Positions 1-6,411 of a DNA stretch of 30,567 nucleotides are shown in pieces. A program made the translations under genes and the position numbers. The stretch lies in assembly GCA_964362925.1 (NCBI GenBank), contig CAYIGA010000006.1, positions 1 to 30,567 on the forward strand, in the 5' to 3' direction. Position 1 is the stretch's first letter, and each line of letters opens with the position of its first letter. Below the pieces are notes generated by a model. It saw only the letters and a program-made list of their open reading frames with translations, was not told the origin of the DNA and ran no database searches. The stretch comes from JANLIQ01 sp964362925 (GTDB taxonomy: Bacteria; Patescibacteriota; UBA1384; 2-12-FULL-50-11).

Positions 1-196
1 GAGCGGTATAACCGCAAGCTTTACGAGGCGTATCCCGCCGACTCTAGCGAGCGGTATAACCGCAAGCTTTACGAGGCGTATCCCGCCGACTCTAGCGAGC
101 GGTGTAACCGCGAGCTTTACGAGGGAGGCGTATCCTGCCGACTCTAGCGAGTAGTGAAACTGCGAGCTTTACGAGGGAGGCGTATCCTGCCGACTA
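1..196 (+). repeat. R1 tandem array (four copies of a 48-bp repeat), running off the left edge
   Basis: Four head-to-tail copies lie at 1-48, 49-96, 97-148 and 149-196. The first two are identical. The third and fourth each carry extra bases after TTTACGAG and are more diverged. Each unit holds two short inverted repeats: GCGGT-ATA-ACCGC, and GGCG-TATCC-CGCC. There are no spacers between copies. Read in frame 1, copies 1-3 encode ERYNRKLYEAYPADSS-type peptides until a frameshift in copy 3 leads to a TAG at 145-147. The array could therefore be the translated 3' tail of a gene lying to the left. Related copies are at 2504-2548, 20882-21070 and 25062-25107. Confidence 0.9.
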
Positions 197-210
197 TCGA
201 ACCATTCATC

Positions 211-231
211 CCCCGCAGTAAACTGACGGGG
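211..231. other. Short GC-rich hairpin downstream of the R1 array
   Basis: CCCCG-CAG and CTG-A-CGGGG form an 8-bp stem with one bulged A around a four-base loop. No T-run follows on either strand, so it is a weak terminator candidate for whatever lies upstream. Its function is unknown. Confidence 0.3.
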
Positions 232-248
232 TATTCTGGATCAATAAC

Positions 249-287
249 AAAAAAGAAGCCTCGTCTGTTTGCGCAGACGAGAACTTC
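249..287 (-). terminator. Intrinsic terminator on the minus strand
   Basis: Read on the minus strand, GAAG-(TT)-CTCGTCTG pairs with CAGACGAG-(G)-CTTC, an 8-bp stem extended by an outer 4-bp stem. It is followed directly by a run of six T. It ends the candidate structured RNA. The plus strand has no T-run, so it acts on minus-strand transcripts. Confidence 0.75.
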
Positions 288-545
288 TACCACGTTTTGC
301 ACCAAGGGCGGGTTAGGTCCGACATGAGCTCATATCTTCGGGCGAGGCGCAAACTCCGCCACCGCTCTCCCTGAACACATTTACCTCGTGGGAGGATCCA
401 GCTGTGTCCTTCTGAACAGTCTCTTGTAACTTTTTCCCATATAGCCCATCCTTAACTGTTCTTGATGCGCTTATCGAACAAACGGACACGGTTCCATCGA
501 CAGAGAGACAGTATCTACTCTGTTGACCCCTAGAATGGGTCAATA
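249..545 (-). ncRNA. Candidate structured non-coding RNA, unidentified
   Basis: The minus strand carries many complementary segments ending at a canonical intrinsic terminator (249-287). Pairs I can trace, in plus coordinates: 525-529 with 537-541 (GACCC/GGGTC), 500-505 with 518-523 (ACAGAG/CTCTGT), 484-489 with 404-409 (GGACAC/GTGTCC), and nested inside it 455-461 with 414-420 (ACTGTTC/GAACAGT). Further small hairpins lie near 320-400. The 5' end (about 545) is a guess, and no convincing promoter was found. I looked for hallmark motifs of RNase P RNA, tmRNA, SRP RNA and group I/II introns and found no convincing match. A 78-codon ORF crosses the same strand (313-549), but its sequence looks like no known protein, and I favour an RNA gene. 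Confidence 0.45.
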
Positions 546-689
546 TCAATATACACCCTTTTCAAGTTGTAAAGACTCTAACTTATTCTTTTCCCTCTAA
601 ATTAATTGTTTAAGAGTAAAAAATCCCTCCTTTCCGACAGACAAAAACAAGTCATATAGATTAAGTGTTTAGATTGGCCGCCACCAGAC

Positions 690-718
690 TTGACTTCCGA
701 GGATGAAATTGAGAAAAT
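690..718 (+). promoter_or_regulatory. Possible promoter for the ribosomal protein operon
   Basis: TTGACT (690-695) is followed after 17 nt by GAAAAT (713-718), a good -35 with a weak -10. It lies about 50 nt upstream of rplC. The rest of the 288-765 stretch holds the candidate RNA on the other strand and an AT-rich leader (about 560-690) with no gene that I can support. rplC itself has no clear Shine-Dalgarno sequence. Confidence 0.35.
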
Positions 719-765
719 AGCTCTAATGTCTGCCCGAAATAATTGGGTAAACGATTTATATATAA

Positions 766-1404
766 ATGAAAGCTATTCTGGGGCAAAAAATTGGTATGAC
801 CCATCTTTGGGACGATTACGGTCGTCTAATTTCGGGTACAGTGATTTTAGCCGAAGATAATAAAATTATTTCCCGCCAAGGTTTTCAAACAACCATCGGT
901 ACTATCACAAAAGGCAAAATGTCAAAGCCGCAGCGAAAAATCGCTGCGGTTCTTGGTTCACCAAAAGGAATTTGGCTTAAAACTCTGCCGGTAAAAATAG
1001 ACGCTGATCAATTATCCGTCGATCAATTTGAAATTGGCGAAAAAGTTACTGTTACCGGTATCACCAAGGGTAAAGGGTTTGCCGGTGTCGTTAAACGTCA
1101 CGGTTTTGCCGGTTGGCCGGCAAGTCACGGTCATTCTCACCAACGACGGCCTGGTTCGATTGGCGCCCAGCGTCCTCAAAGAGTCGTTAAAGGCCAAAAA
1201 ATGGCTGGTCATATGGGTGCGGAGCAATTTACGAGCCGGGGCAGTCAGGTTTTATTTGTCGACGCTAGTAACCACACTTTGATCGTTTCTGGAGCAGTTC
1301 CCGGTCCTAACAAAGGCCGGGTTTTTGTTAAAAGTCAGCTCAAGAATTTAGACGTCGAAAAGCCAATGTTAGCTAGTTTGCCGCCCGAGGATTCTTCAAA
1401 ATGA
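766..1404 (+). CDS. rplC: 50S ribosomal protein L3
   Basis: A 212-aa protein that binds 23S rRNA near the peptidyl transferase centre and starts large-subunit assembly. The N-terminus MKAILGQKIGMT and the central loop with GKGFAGVVKRHGF and HGHSHQRRPGSIGA are L3 hallmarks. It is the first gene of the block: rpsJ (S10), which usually comes before it, is not present in the 765 bases upstream. The start ATG lies in an AT-rich context without a Shine-Dalgarno sequence. Its TGA stop overlaps the ATG of a 15-codon ORF that leads into rplD. Confidence 0.97.
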   Translation: MKAILGQKIGMTHLWDDYGRLISGTVILAEDNKIISRQGFQTTIGTITKGKMSKPQRKIAAVLGSPKGIWLKTLPVKIDADQLSVDQFEIGEKVTVTGITKGKGFAGVVKRHGFAGWPASHGHSHQRRPGSIGAQRPQRVVKGQKMAGHMGAEQFTSRGSQVLFVDASNHTLIVSGAVPGPNKGRVFVKSQLKNLDVEKPMLASLPPEDSSK

Positions 1405-1448
1405 GAACGATTACATTCTCGATTTACTCACTGGAGTTCGTAAAATGA
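1401..1448 (+). CDS. Bridging mini-ORF between rplC and rplD (15 aa)
   Basis: MRTITFSIYSLEFVK. The ATG overlaps the rplC stop (ATGA at 1401-1404), and the TGA overlaps the rplD start (ATGA at 1445-1448). It fills the rplC-rplD spacer exactly. The DNA is about 89% identical over 47 bases to the mini-ORF start between rplF and rplR (8887-8933). It probably couples rplD translation to rplC by termination-reinitiation; whether the peptide itself matters is unknown. Confidence 0.5.
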   Translation: MRTITFSIYSLEFVK

Positions 1449-2095
1449 GCGATAAAGTCGTTAGGAATCGCTTCGCTGACATTAATCGCACCAAAGCCCC
1501 AAACAAAGTATTAATCAAACAAGCAGTGTTGGCAATGCAAGCCAATCGACGAGTCGCTACGTCATCGACCAAGACTCGGGGTGAAGTTTCTGGTGGTGGC
1601 CGAAAGCCGTGGAAACAGAAGGGTACTGGCCGAGCCCGAGCTGGCTCGAGCCGTTCACCGATTTGGATTGGTGGTGGTATTGCTTTTGGACCGTCAAGCA
1701 ACCAAAACTTCAGCCAGAAATTGCCGAAGAAAATGGCTAGCAAAGCCAAAGCCGAGTTGTGGCGATTGCTTAAAAATGAGGATCGAGTTATTAATGTCTC
1801 GAAACTACATTTAGACGAGCCAAAGACCAAGAAAGCTGTTGAGCTATTATTTAAGATCAAGCCAATTGGTAAAACATTATTGATTACCAATGATATTGAG
1901 CCGGAGCTGATTTTGGCGACGGCTAACATTTCCCATACCGACGTCAAACCACTCGATCAAGTCTCAATACTAGATCTGGCTTTTTACCAAACAATTGTTA
2001 TGGAAAAAATCTGTTTCGACCAAATTTACGGTCAAGCTGAAACAGTAAGAGCCGTAATTACGCCTTCCCTCGCCAAAAAAGTAAAAAAATTATGA
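1445..2095 (+). CDS. rplD: 50S ribosomal protein L4
   Basis: A 216-aa protein of the large subunit whose extended loop lines the exit tunnel. The loop signature STKTRGEVSGGGRKPWKQKG followed by GTGRARAGSSRSP (about residues 40-73) is typical of L4, and IWIGGGIAFGP follows. CTGGAG about 9 nt upstream may act as the ribosome binding site. The start overlaps the stop of the preceding mini-ORF, and the end overlaps the start of rplW (ATGA at 2092-2095). Confidence 0.96.
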   Translation: MSDKVVRNRFADINRTKAPNKVLIKQAVLAMQANRRVATSSTKTRGEVSGGGRKPWKQKGTGRARAGSSRSPIWIGGGIAFGPSSNQNFSQKLPKKMASKAKAELWRLLKNEDRVINVSKLHLDEPKTKKAVELLFKIKPIGKTLLITNDIEPELILATANISHTDVKPLDQVSILDLAFYQTIVMEKICFDQIYGQAETVRAVITPSLAKKVKKL

Positions 2096-2451
2096 ACTTA
2101 ATTATTAGCCCGATTTTAACGGAGAAAGCGGCGCTAGGTATGGACAAGGGAATGTATGTGCTGATTGTTGATCGAGCGGCCACCAAACGGTCGATTGCAA
2201 CTGTTATGAAACGCCAATTCAACCTCGATGTCGTGTCGGTTAGAATCGTTAATTTGCCCGCAAGACGGGTTAAATTTAAACGCCTGCCAGGCAGTCAAAC
2301 GGCTCGTCGCAAAGCCTATGTTCAACTAAAAACTGGTCAAAAACTACCTGGGTTTGAATTGCCAAAACAGAAAGAAGATCAATCACCCCGTCGCAAGCCA
2401 ACGGGGGTATTGACAAAAAATCAAATAAATCTGTCAACCAATAACCAATAA
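2092..2451 (+). CDS. rplW: 50S ribosomal protein L23
   Basis: A 119-aa protein located at the tunnel exit, where it docks trigger factor and SRP in bacteria. It starts MNLIISPILTEKA, the classic L23 opening (PILTEK), followed by TKRSIATVMKRQFNLDVVSV. The C-terminal ~25 residues are a basic/polar tail longer than the core family. It overlaps the rplD stop by 4 nt. Confidence 0.93.
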   Translation: MNLIISPILTEKAALGMDKGMYVLIVDRAATKRSIATVMKRQFNLDVVSVRIVNLPARRVKFKRLPGSQTARRKAYVQLKTGQKLPGFELPKQKEDQSPRRKPTGVLTKNQINLSTNNQ

Positions 2452-2467
2452 TCAATCATCAATAATC

Positions 2468-2638
2468 ATGAATTATCAATACCCAAACCAAAACAATGGT
2501 TGTAGCGAACGGCATAACCGCAAGCTTTACGAGGCGTATCCCGCCGACCATTCTTCGCCGGAATACCACGGGCGGAAGCCCGTGAAGCTTGATTGGATGG
2601 TGGGATTTAGTTATTTAATTTTTGGAGAAAATTGTTAA
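2468..2638 (+). CDS. Bridging ORF between rplW and rplB (56 aa) carrying R1 and R2 repeat peptides
   Basis: The ORF starts 17 nt after the rplW stop and ends in TAA overlapping the rplB ATG (TAATG at 2636-2640). It crosses the whole spacer without a stop, even though the spacer is built of repeat DNA. Codons 13-27 are the R1 repeat, read in the same frame as in pheT (SERHNRKLYEAYPAD). Codons 29-42 are the R2 element (SSPEYH, then GRKPVK). The tail is hydrophobic (DWMVGFSYLIFGEN). GGAG at 2624-2627 inside the ORF is the Shine-Dalgarno of rplB. It is likely a coupling device, with no known protein family. Confidence 0.5.
   Translation: MNYQYPNQNNGCSERHNRKLYEAYPADHSSPEYHGRKPVKLDWMVGFSYLIFGENC
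2504..2548 (+). repeat. R1 repeat, single copy
   Basis: One copy of the 48-bp element in the rplW-rplB spacer. It keeps both inverted repeats (a CGG/CCG core in the first, GGCG-TATCC-CGCC in the second) and the central AAGCTT. It abuts an R2 element at 2550. Confidence 0.9.
2550..2593 (+). repeat. R2 repeat element, short form
   Basis: ATTCTTCGCCGGAATACCAC (2550-2569) matches 29520-29539 at 19 of 20 positions. 2567-2593 matches 29631-29657 at 21 of 27. The copy at 29520 has about 90 extra bases between these two blocks, so this one looks like an internal deletion derivative. CACGGGC-GGAA-GCCCGTG (2567-2584) is a perfect 7-bp stem with a GNRA-type loop. Confidence 0.7.
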
Positions 2639-3462
2639 TGCCTCGTCTGATTAAACCAACCACTCCGGCGAGGCGAAAACTGAGCTACGGTGATTTTGAA
2701 GTTCTTTCTAAAAAACGTCCCGAAAAATCGCTGACTGTCACTTTACAATCACACGCTGGTCGAGACAAGCACGGCCGGATTTCTATTCGTCATCGTGGCG
2801 GAGCGGCCAAACGCCTCTATCGTAAGATCGACTTCAAGTTCTTGCCATTTACGGGCGAAGCGATTGTCACTGCCCTAGAATACGATCCGAACCGATCGGC
2901 TTTTATCTGCTTGCTGACGATGCCTGATCAATCAAAAAAATATATTTTGGCGGCCAACCAAATGGAAGTTGGTCAAACTGTCACTTCTGGCGTCTCAAAA
3001 CGAATTACCTTAGGTTCACGCTCCAAATTAGCTGATATTGGCGTCGGCGTCAAAATACATAATATTGAGCTTCAACCTGGTCGTGGTGGACAAGTAGTCC
3101 GTTCGGCTGGAACCGGCGCGACGGTAACCGCCAAGGAAGGCAAATACGCTTATATTCGAATGCCCTCTTCAGAAATCCGTAAAATCTTGATAGAATGTAT
3201 GGCATCAGTCGGGAGTGTTTCTAATGCCACTCACAATCGAATTCGGATCAGTAAGGCTGGCCGATCACGACATATGGGCATTCGTCCAACCGTTCGGGGT
3301 AAAGCGATGAACCCTGTTTCTCATCCCCACGGCGGCGGTGAAGGCGTTAACCCAATTGGTTTGATTCATCCTAAAACTCCTTGGGGTAAACCGGCGCTTG
3401 GATATCGAACTCGACGGAATAAACGAACAACGAAGTATATTCTTCAACGGAGAACAAAATAA
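2638..3462 (+). CDS. rplB: 50S ribosomal protein L2
   Basis: A 274-aa protein that binds 23S rRNA domain IV and is needed for subunit joining and peptidyl transfer. It matches L2 throughout: SHAGRDKHGRISIRHRGGA near the N-terminus and PHGGGEGVNPIGLIHPKTPWGKPALG near the C-terminus, which contains the conserved His in the GGGEG loop region. I chose ATG 2638 rather than the in-frame TTG at 2632. The ATG has GGAG 10 nt upstream, MPRLIKPTTPARR fits the family start, and it overlaps the upstream stop as TAATG. Confidence 0.97.
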   Translation: MPRLIKPTTPARRKLSYGDFEVLSKKRPEKSLTVTLQSHAGRDKHGRISIRHRGGAAKRLYRKIDFKFLPFTGEAIVTALEYDPNRSAFICLLTMPDQSKKYILAANQMEVGQTVTSGVSKRITLGSRSKLADIGVGVKIHNIELQPGRGGQVVRSAGTGATVTAKEGKYAYIRMPSSEIRKILIECMASVGSVSNATHNRIRISKAGRSRHMGIRPTVRGKAMNPVSHPHGGGEGVNPIGLIHPKTPWGKPALGYRTRRNKRTTKYILQRRTK

Positions 3463-3506
3463 TGACAAAACAAAACCGGAGGTTTGTAAAATGTCCCGTT
3501 CACTAA
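3462..3506 (+). CDS. Small overlapping ORF between rplB and rpsS (14 aa)
   Basis: MTKQNRRFVKCPVH starts at the rplB stop (TAATG at 3460-3464) and runs out of frame 16 nt into rpsS. Unlike the other bridging ORFs, its stop does not sit at the downstream start. The FVK end, encoded by TTTGTAAAATG, resembles the mini-ORFs before rplD and rplR. It may be chance. Confidence 0.25.
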   Translation: MTKQNRRFVKCPVH

Positions 3507-3787
3507 AAAAGGGTCCGTTTATTGACCTGAAATTAATGGAAAAAGTCCGGAAGATGGCCGAGGCAGGGACTAAAGAGGTGATCAAAACTTGGTCACGCCA
3601 GTCAACGATTTTTCCGGAAATGGTTGGCTTTACTTTTGCCGTTCATAACGGTCGTAAACATCTAAATGTGGTTGTTTTCGAAGAAATGGTCGGTCATAAG
3701 TTGGGTGAATTTGCCGCCACTCGAACATTTAAGGGTCACGGTGGCAAGATGGCTAAAGAGCAAGCGACTGATAAGGCTAAGGTCTAA
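3491..3787 (+). CDS. rpsS: 30S ribosomal protein S19
   Basis: A 98-aa protein in the head of the small subunit, paired with S13. MSRSLKKGPFID, KTWSRQSTIFPEMVGFTFAVHNG and the terminal HKLGEFAATRTFKGH are diagnostic. ATG 3491 has GGAGG (3478-3482) 8 nt upstream. An in-frame extension to 3398 would run back into rplB and is rejected. Confidence 0.96.
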   Translation: MSRSLKKGPFIDLKLMEKVRKMAEAGTKEVIKTWSRQSTIFPEMVGFTFAVHNGRKHLNVVVFEEMVGHKLGEFAATRTFKGHGGKMAKEQATDKAKV

Positions 3788-3788
3788 A

Positions 3789-4193
3789 ATGGCGGTCAAA
3801 GTCAAACTCAAATACGTTCGTCACTCGGCCCGTAAATTGCGGCCAGTTTTGACAACTTTTGTCGGTCAGCCCCTAGAAACAGCGATTGATAAAACATTAA
3901 TTATGCCCCAGGATTCGGCTCGCCTGCTCAATAAAACTCTTCATATGGCCGCATCAGCCGCGGCCGAAAAACAATTTTCAGCCAATAATATGGTTATCTC
4001 ACAACTTTTCGCAACCGATGGCCCAAAAATAAAACGGAGTCGGGCTAACGCCCGCGGTCGGTCTAATCGTTATATCAAACATCTCGCCCATATTACCGTT
4101 ATCTTAGAGGTAAAAAGTGGCAAAAAAGCCGAGAACCAAAAGTCTGTTGGACCAAAAGCGAAAGTGGAAACTAGGGTAAGGAAAAAACAATGA
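3789..4193 (+). CDS. rplV: 50S ribosomal protein L22
   Basis: A 134-aa protein with a tunnel-lining beta hairpin. KLKYVRHSARKLRPV matches the family start, and RSRANARGRSNRYIKHLAHITVIL is the conserved hairpin region. The C-terminal ~25 residues are a Lys-rich extension. It starts one base after the rpsS stop. Its own TGA overlaps the ATG of a mini-ORF. Confidence 0.94.
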   Translation: MAVKVKLKYVRHSARKLRPVLTTFVGQPLETAIDKTLIMPQDSARLLNKTLHMAASAAAEKQFSANNMVISQLFATDGPKIKRSRANARGRSNRYIKHLAHITVILEVKSGKKAENQKSVGPKAKVETRVRKKQ

Positions 4194-4240
4194 ATATGTT
4201 CGGCGCAATACGGTCTCGTAAGGCGAACAGGAGAAAATGA
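4190..4240 (+). CDS. Bridging mini-ORF between rplV and rpsC (16 aa)
   Basis: MNMFGAIRSRKANRRK. The start overlaps the rplV stop (ATGA at 4190-4193), and the TGA ends 3 nt before the rpsC ATG (4244). AGGAG near 4229 inside it serves as the rpsC Shine-Dalgarno. It fits the coupling pattern seen elsewhere in the window. Confidence 0.4.
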   Translation: MNMFGAIRSRKANRRK

Positions 4241-4243
4241 TTG

Positions 4244-4897
4244 ATGGGACATAAAATAAACCCTATTAGTAATAGATTGGCAATCACCTCGACTTGGCAG
4301 AGCCGGTGGTTTGGTGGCAATAAATTTAAGGATTATTTAGTGGCCGATTTTAAAATAAGAGACTTTATTAGGGCTAAATTGAATAACGCTGCTGTAAAAT
4401 CGGTGACAATCGTTCGGTCGCGCGACAAATTGAGTATCGAGATAATTACCAGTAAACCGGGTTTAGTAATCGGCCGAGGTGGACAGGGGATTAGCGACTT
4501 AAAAGCCCAAGTTCAAAAAGAATTTTATCAATCTGGTATTCCCGTCGTCAGAATTGATATCGTTGAGGACAGGCATCCTGAACTATCGGCTGCCTTAGTC
4601 GCCCAAAATATCGGTAATCAAATTGAGCGACGGATTCCTTACCGTCGGGCTTGCAAGCAAGCTCTGGAAAAAACTATGGTCAAAAACGCCAAAGGGATTA
4701 AAATTATCGTTTCCGGTCGTCTCAACGGCGCCGAGATTGCTCGAACTGAAAAGTTTCAAGCCGGCTCAATCCCGCTGTCGCGTTTTAATATCAATATTGA
4801 CTATGCCGTTTATCACGCTAAGACCACTTATGGCATTACTGGCGTTAAAGTTTGGATTAATTTAGGGCCGCATCAGGTCTTTGAGGAGGAGAAGTAA
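4244..4897 (+). CDS. rpsC: 30S ribosomal protein S3
   Basis: A 217-aa protein at the mRNA entry site. MGHKINPISNRLAI is the S3 start. The KH domain holds the GxxG-type loop in KPGLVIGRGGQGISDLK, and the C-terminal S3 domain has RRIPYRRACKQALEK and GRLNGAEIARTE. The ATG at 4244 fits the family start better than the in-frame TTG at 4241. AGGAG lies about 10 nt upstream. Confidence 0.96.
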   Translation: MGHKINPISNRLAITSTWQSRWFGGNKFKDYLVADFKIRDFIRAKLNNAAVKSVTIVRSRDKLSIEIITSKPGLVIGRGGQGISDLKAQVQKEFYQSGIPVVRIDIVEDRHPELSAALVAQNIGNQIERRIPYRRACKQALEKTMVKNAKGIKIIVSGRLNGAEIARTEKFQAGSIPLSRFNINIDYAVYHAKTTYGITGVKVWINLGPHQVFEEEK

Positions 4898-4901
4898 AAT
4901 A

Positions 4902-5042
4902 ATGGAAATTTTACTCCGACTAAAAGGAGAACCAAATGTTGGGACAAATATCAAATTCCAAAGTTATCGAAGTTTGATAAATTGTCATTTCACCATCAAT
5001 ACCATGACATTAGAAATTGTAAAATCTGGAGGATTTTACTAA
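4902..5042 (+). CDS. Bridging ORF between rpsC and rplP (46 aa)
   Basis: The ORF starts 4 nt after the rpsC stop with MEILLRLKGEPNVG and ends SGGFY with a TAA overlapping the rplP ATG (TAATG at 5040-5044). It keeps the 144-nt spacer open in one frame. No family is recognised. The last 13 codons include a perfect hairpin around the rplP ribosome binding site. It is probably a coupling ORF. Confidence 0.45.
   Translation: MEILLRLKGEPNVGTNIKFQSYRSLINCHFTINTMTLEIVKSGGFY
5019..5039 (+). promoter_or_regulatory. Hairpin enclosing the rplP ribosome binding site
   Basis: GTAAAATC-TGGAG-GATTTTAC is a perfect 8-bp stem with a 5-nt loop. The Shine-Dalgarno GGAGG (5028-5032) sits in the loop and the first stem base, 9 nt before the rplP ATG. 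Ribosomes translating the bridging ORF would melt it, which could tie rplP translation to rpsC. Confidence 0.45.
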
Positions 5043-5449
5043 TGTTACTGCCAAAAAAACTCAAGAGGCGAAAATCATTCAAAGGAACTTACGCTGGAGT
5101 GGCGACTCGCGGGACCAAGTTGGAGTTTGGCGATTGGGGCCTAAAAACAATCGAACGCGGCTGGTTAAGCTCAAGACAAATTGAATCGTCACGTCGAGCA
5201 ATGACTCGGTACATTAAACGAGGCGGTAAAATTTGGATTCGGATTTTTCCTCACAAACCAGTCACTGCTAAACCGGCTGAAGTGGGGATGGGTGGTGGCA
5301 AGGGCAATCTTGATCATTTTGTAGCCGTGGTAAAGCCCGGCAATATATTATTTGAAATGGCTGGTGTCGAAGAGGCTATTGCCGCTGAAGCAATGCGCTT
5401 GGCCTCTCATAAATTGCCGGTTAAAACTAGGTTTGTAAAGAATTCCTAG
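5042..5449 (+). CDS. rplP: 50S ribosomal protein L16
   Basis: A 135-aa protein next to the A site that helps bind aminoacyl-tRNA. MLLPKKLKRRKSFKG, the SSRQIESSRRAMTRYIKRGG block, WIRIFPHKPVTAKPAEVGMG and GGKGNLDHFVAVVKPG match L16 in order. The ATG at 5042 has GGAGG 9 nt upstream. An in-frame extension to 4982 lacks similarity to L16 and is rejected. Confidence 0.96.
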   Translation: MLLPKKLKRRKSFKGTYAGVATRGTKLEFGDWGLKTIERGWLSSRQIESSRRAMTRYIKRGGKIWIRIFPHKPVTAKPAEVGMGGGKGNLDHFVAVVKPGNILFEMAGVEEAIAAEAMRLASHKLPVKTRFVKNS

Positions 5450-5463
5450 GCTAGGTTAATGAA

Positions 5464-5676
5464 ATGAAAAAAAGTCAGGTTTTGGACCAAGCCCGTCGGT
5501 CGACAGTTAAAGAATTATCTGATAAAATTTCCAAAGAGCAAAAGGAGCTCTTTACACTCAACCAAGATAAAATACTTGGTAAATTAAAAAATATCGCCGA
5601 AATCGGTCAGATAAAACGGAATATTGCCCGTCTATCGACGATATTAGATCAAAAAGTGACCGAATCGATTAAGTAA
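5464..5676 (+). CDS. rpmC: 50S ribosomal protein L29
   Basis: A 70-aa, two-helix protein at the tunnel exit. The ELSDKISKEQKELFTL and KIAEIGQIKRNIARL-like segments fit L29 (conserved K-x-I-A-R-x pattern). It lies 14 nt after rplP. A two-codon ORF (ATG AAA TGA at 5459-5467) overlaps its start as ATGA. Confidence 0.9.
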   Translation: MKKSQVLDQARRSTVKELSDKISKEQKELFTLNQDKILGKLKNIAEIGQIKRNIARLSTILDQKVTESIK

Positions 5677-5679
5677 AAA

Positions 5680-5937
5680 ATGCAAAGATATGCCAAAGGA
5701 ATTGTTGTCACTAATTCGGCCAAAGACACGGCCGTTGTTGAGGTGACCAATTGGAAGGTCGACCGCATTTTCAAAAAACGCTATCGAAGAACTAGTCGCT
5801 ACCTGGTCCATAATCCGGGGAACGATATTGTTGTTGGCACTATTGTTGAGATCATTCCGACCCGACCGCTATCTAAACGCAAATTCTGGCGAATTCAACC
5901 AGCCATCATTAAAGCCAAGGCCGAGGCATCTGGTTAG
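5680..5937 (+). CDS. rpsQ: 30S ribosomal protein S17
   Basis: An 85-aa OB-fold protein that binds 16S rRNA early in assembly. KGIVVTNSAKDTAVVEV, RIFKKRYRRTSRYLVHNP and IIPTRPLSKRKFWRI match S17. It starts 3 nt after rpmC. Confidence 0.94.
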   Translation: MQRYAKGIVVTNSAKDTAVVEVTNWKVDRIFKKRYRRTSRYLVHNPGNDIVVGTIVEIIPTRPLSKRKFWRIQPAIIKAKAEASG

Positions 5938-5941
5938 TAAG

Positions 5942-6310
5942 ATGTTACAACTTCGATCATACATAAAGGTCGCCGACAACTCCGGGGCTAGGTTATTAGG
6001 TCTAATTAAGGTTGTCAAGCAAGGCAAATTTGCCGCCGCTCAGATTGGCGATACTGTCGTCGCTTCAGTTAAGTTAGCCGTGCCTCTAGGGACAGTTAAG
6101 GCCCATGAAATCGTCCGGGCGGTTATTGTCCGCCAAGCCAAACCGATTCGCCGGACTGATGGCTCAAGTATTCGCTTCGACGACAATGCCGCAGTGGTGA
6201 TAAACGATGATGGCACACCTCGCGGTAGCAGAATTTTCGGACCGGTCGCTCGAGAACTACGTGATCGAGGCTTCATGAAAATTGTCTCTTTAGCCAAGGA
6301 AGTGCTCTGA
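5942..6310 (+). CDS. rplN: 50S ribosomal protein L14
   Basis: A 122-aa protein at the subunit interface. MLQLRSYIKVADNSGAR is the L14 start, and the C-terminal RIFGPVARELRDRGFMKIVSLAKEVL is complete. ATG 5942 is 4 nt after the rpsQ stop. Its TGA overlaps the ATG of a mini-ORF (TGATG at 6308-6312). Confidence 0.97.
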   Translation: MLQLRSYIKVADNSGARLLGLIKVVKQGKFAAAQIGDTVVASVKLAVPLGTVKAHEIVRAVIVRQAKPIRRTDGSSIRFDDNAAVVINDDGTPRGSRIFGPVARELRDRGFMKIVSLAKEVL

Positions 6311-6411
6311 TGAGACGTCTATTTTTAGACCAATTTTCTTTTTCGCCCCAAGGGCTGAAAGGGTTCGGAGTTGTAAAAAAGGAAATTGCCAGAATCGGCA
6401 GAAAATTTTGA
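6310..6411 (+). CDS. Bridging ORF between rplN and rplX (33 aa)
   Basis: It starts MRRLFLDQFSFSPQGLKGFG and ends RIGRKF. It is fused to its neighbours at both ends (TGATG at 6308-6312 and TGATG at 6409-6413), so it fills the 100-nt spacer exactly. The N-terminus loosely resembles the mini-ORFs before rplD and rplR (MR...FS.....FVK). It contains a long palindrome (6331-6388). No family is recognised. Confidence 0.5.
   Translation: MRRLFLDQFSFSPQGLKGFGVVKKEIARIGRKF
6331..6388 (+). repeat. Long imperfect palindrome in the rplN-rplX spacer
   Basis: CAATTTTCTTTTT (6331-6343) pairs with AAAAAGGAAATTG (6376-6388) over 13 bp with one G-T pair. An inner GCCC-CAA-GGGC hairpin lies at about 6345-6355. 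Despite this structure the stretch stays open as the bridging ORF. It could be a small palindromic insertion or an RNA control element. Confidence 0.5.

Noticed and set aside
1..196. CRISPR array
   Set aside because: The repeats are directly adjacent with no unique spacers, and copies of the same unit occur inside a coding gene.
313..549. 78-aa protein on the minus strand
   Set aside because: No RBS and no recognisable protein features. The stretch is full of complementary segments and ends at a terminator, so an RNA gene is more likely.
2632..2637. TTG start two codons upstream of the rplB ATG
   Set aside because: The ATG at 2638 has better Shine-Dalgarno spacing, fits the L2 N-terminus and overlaps the preceding stop codon.
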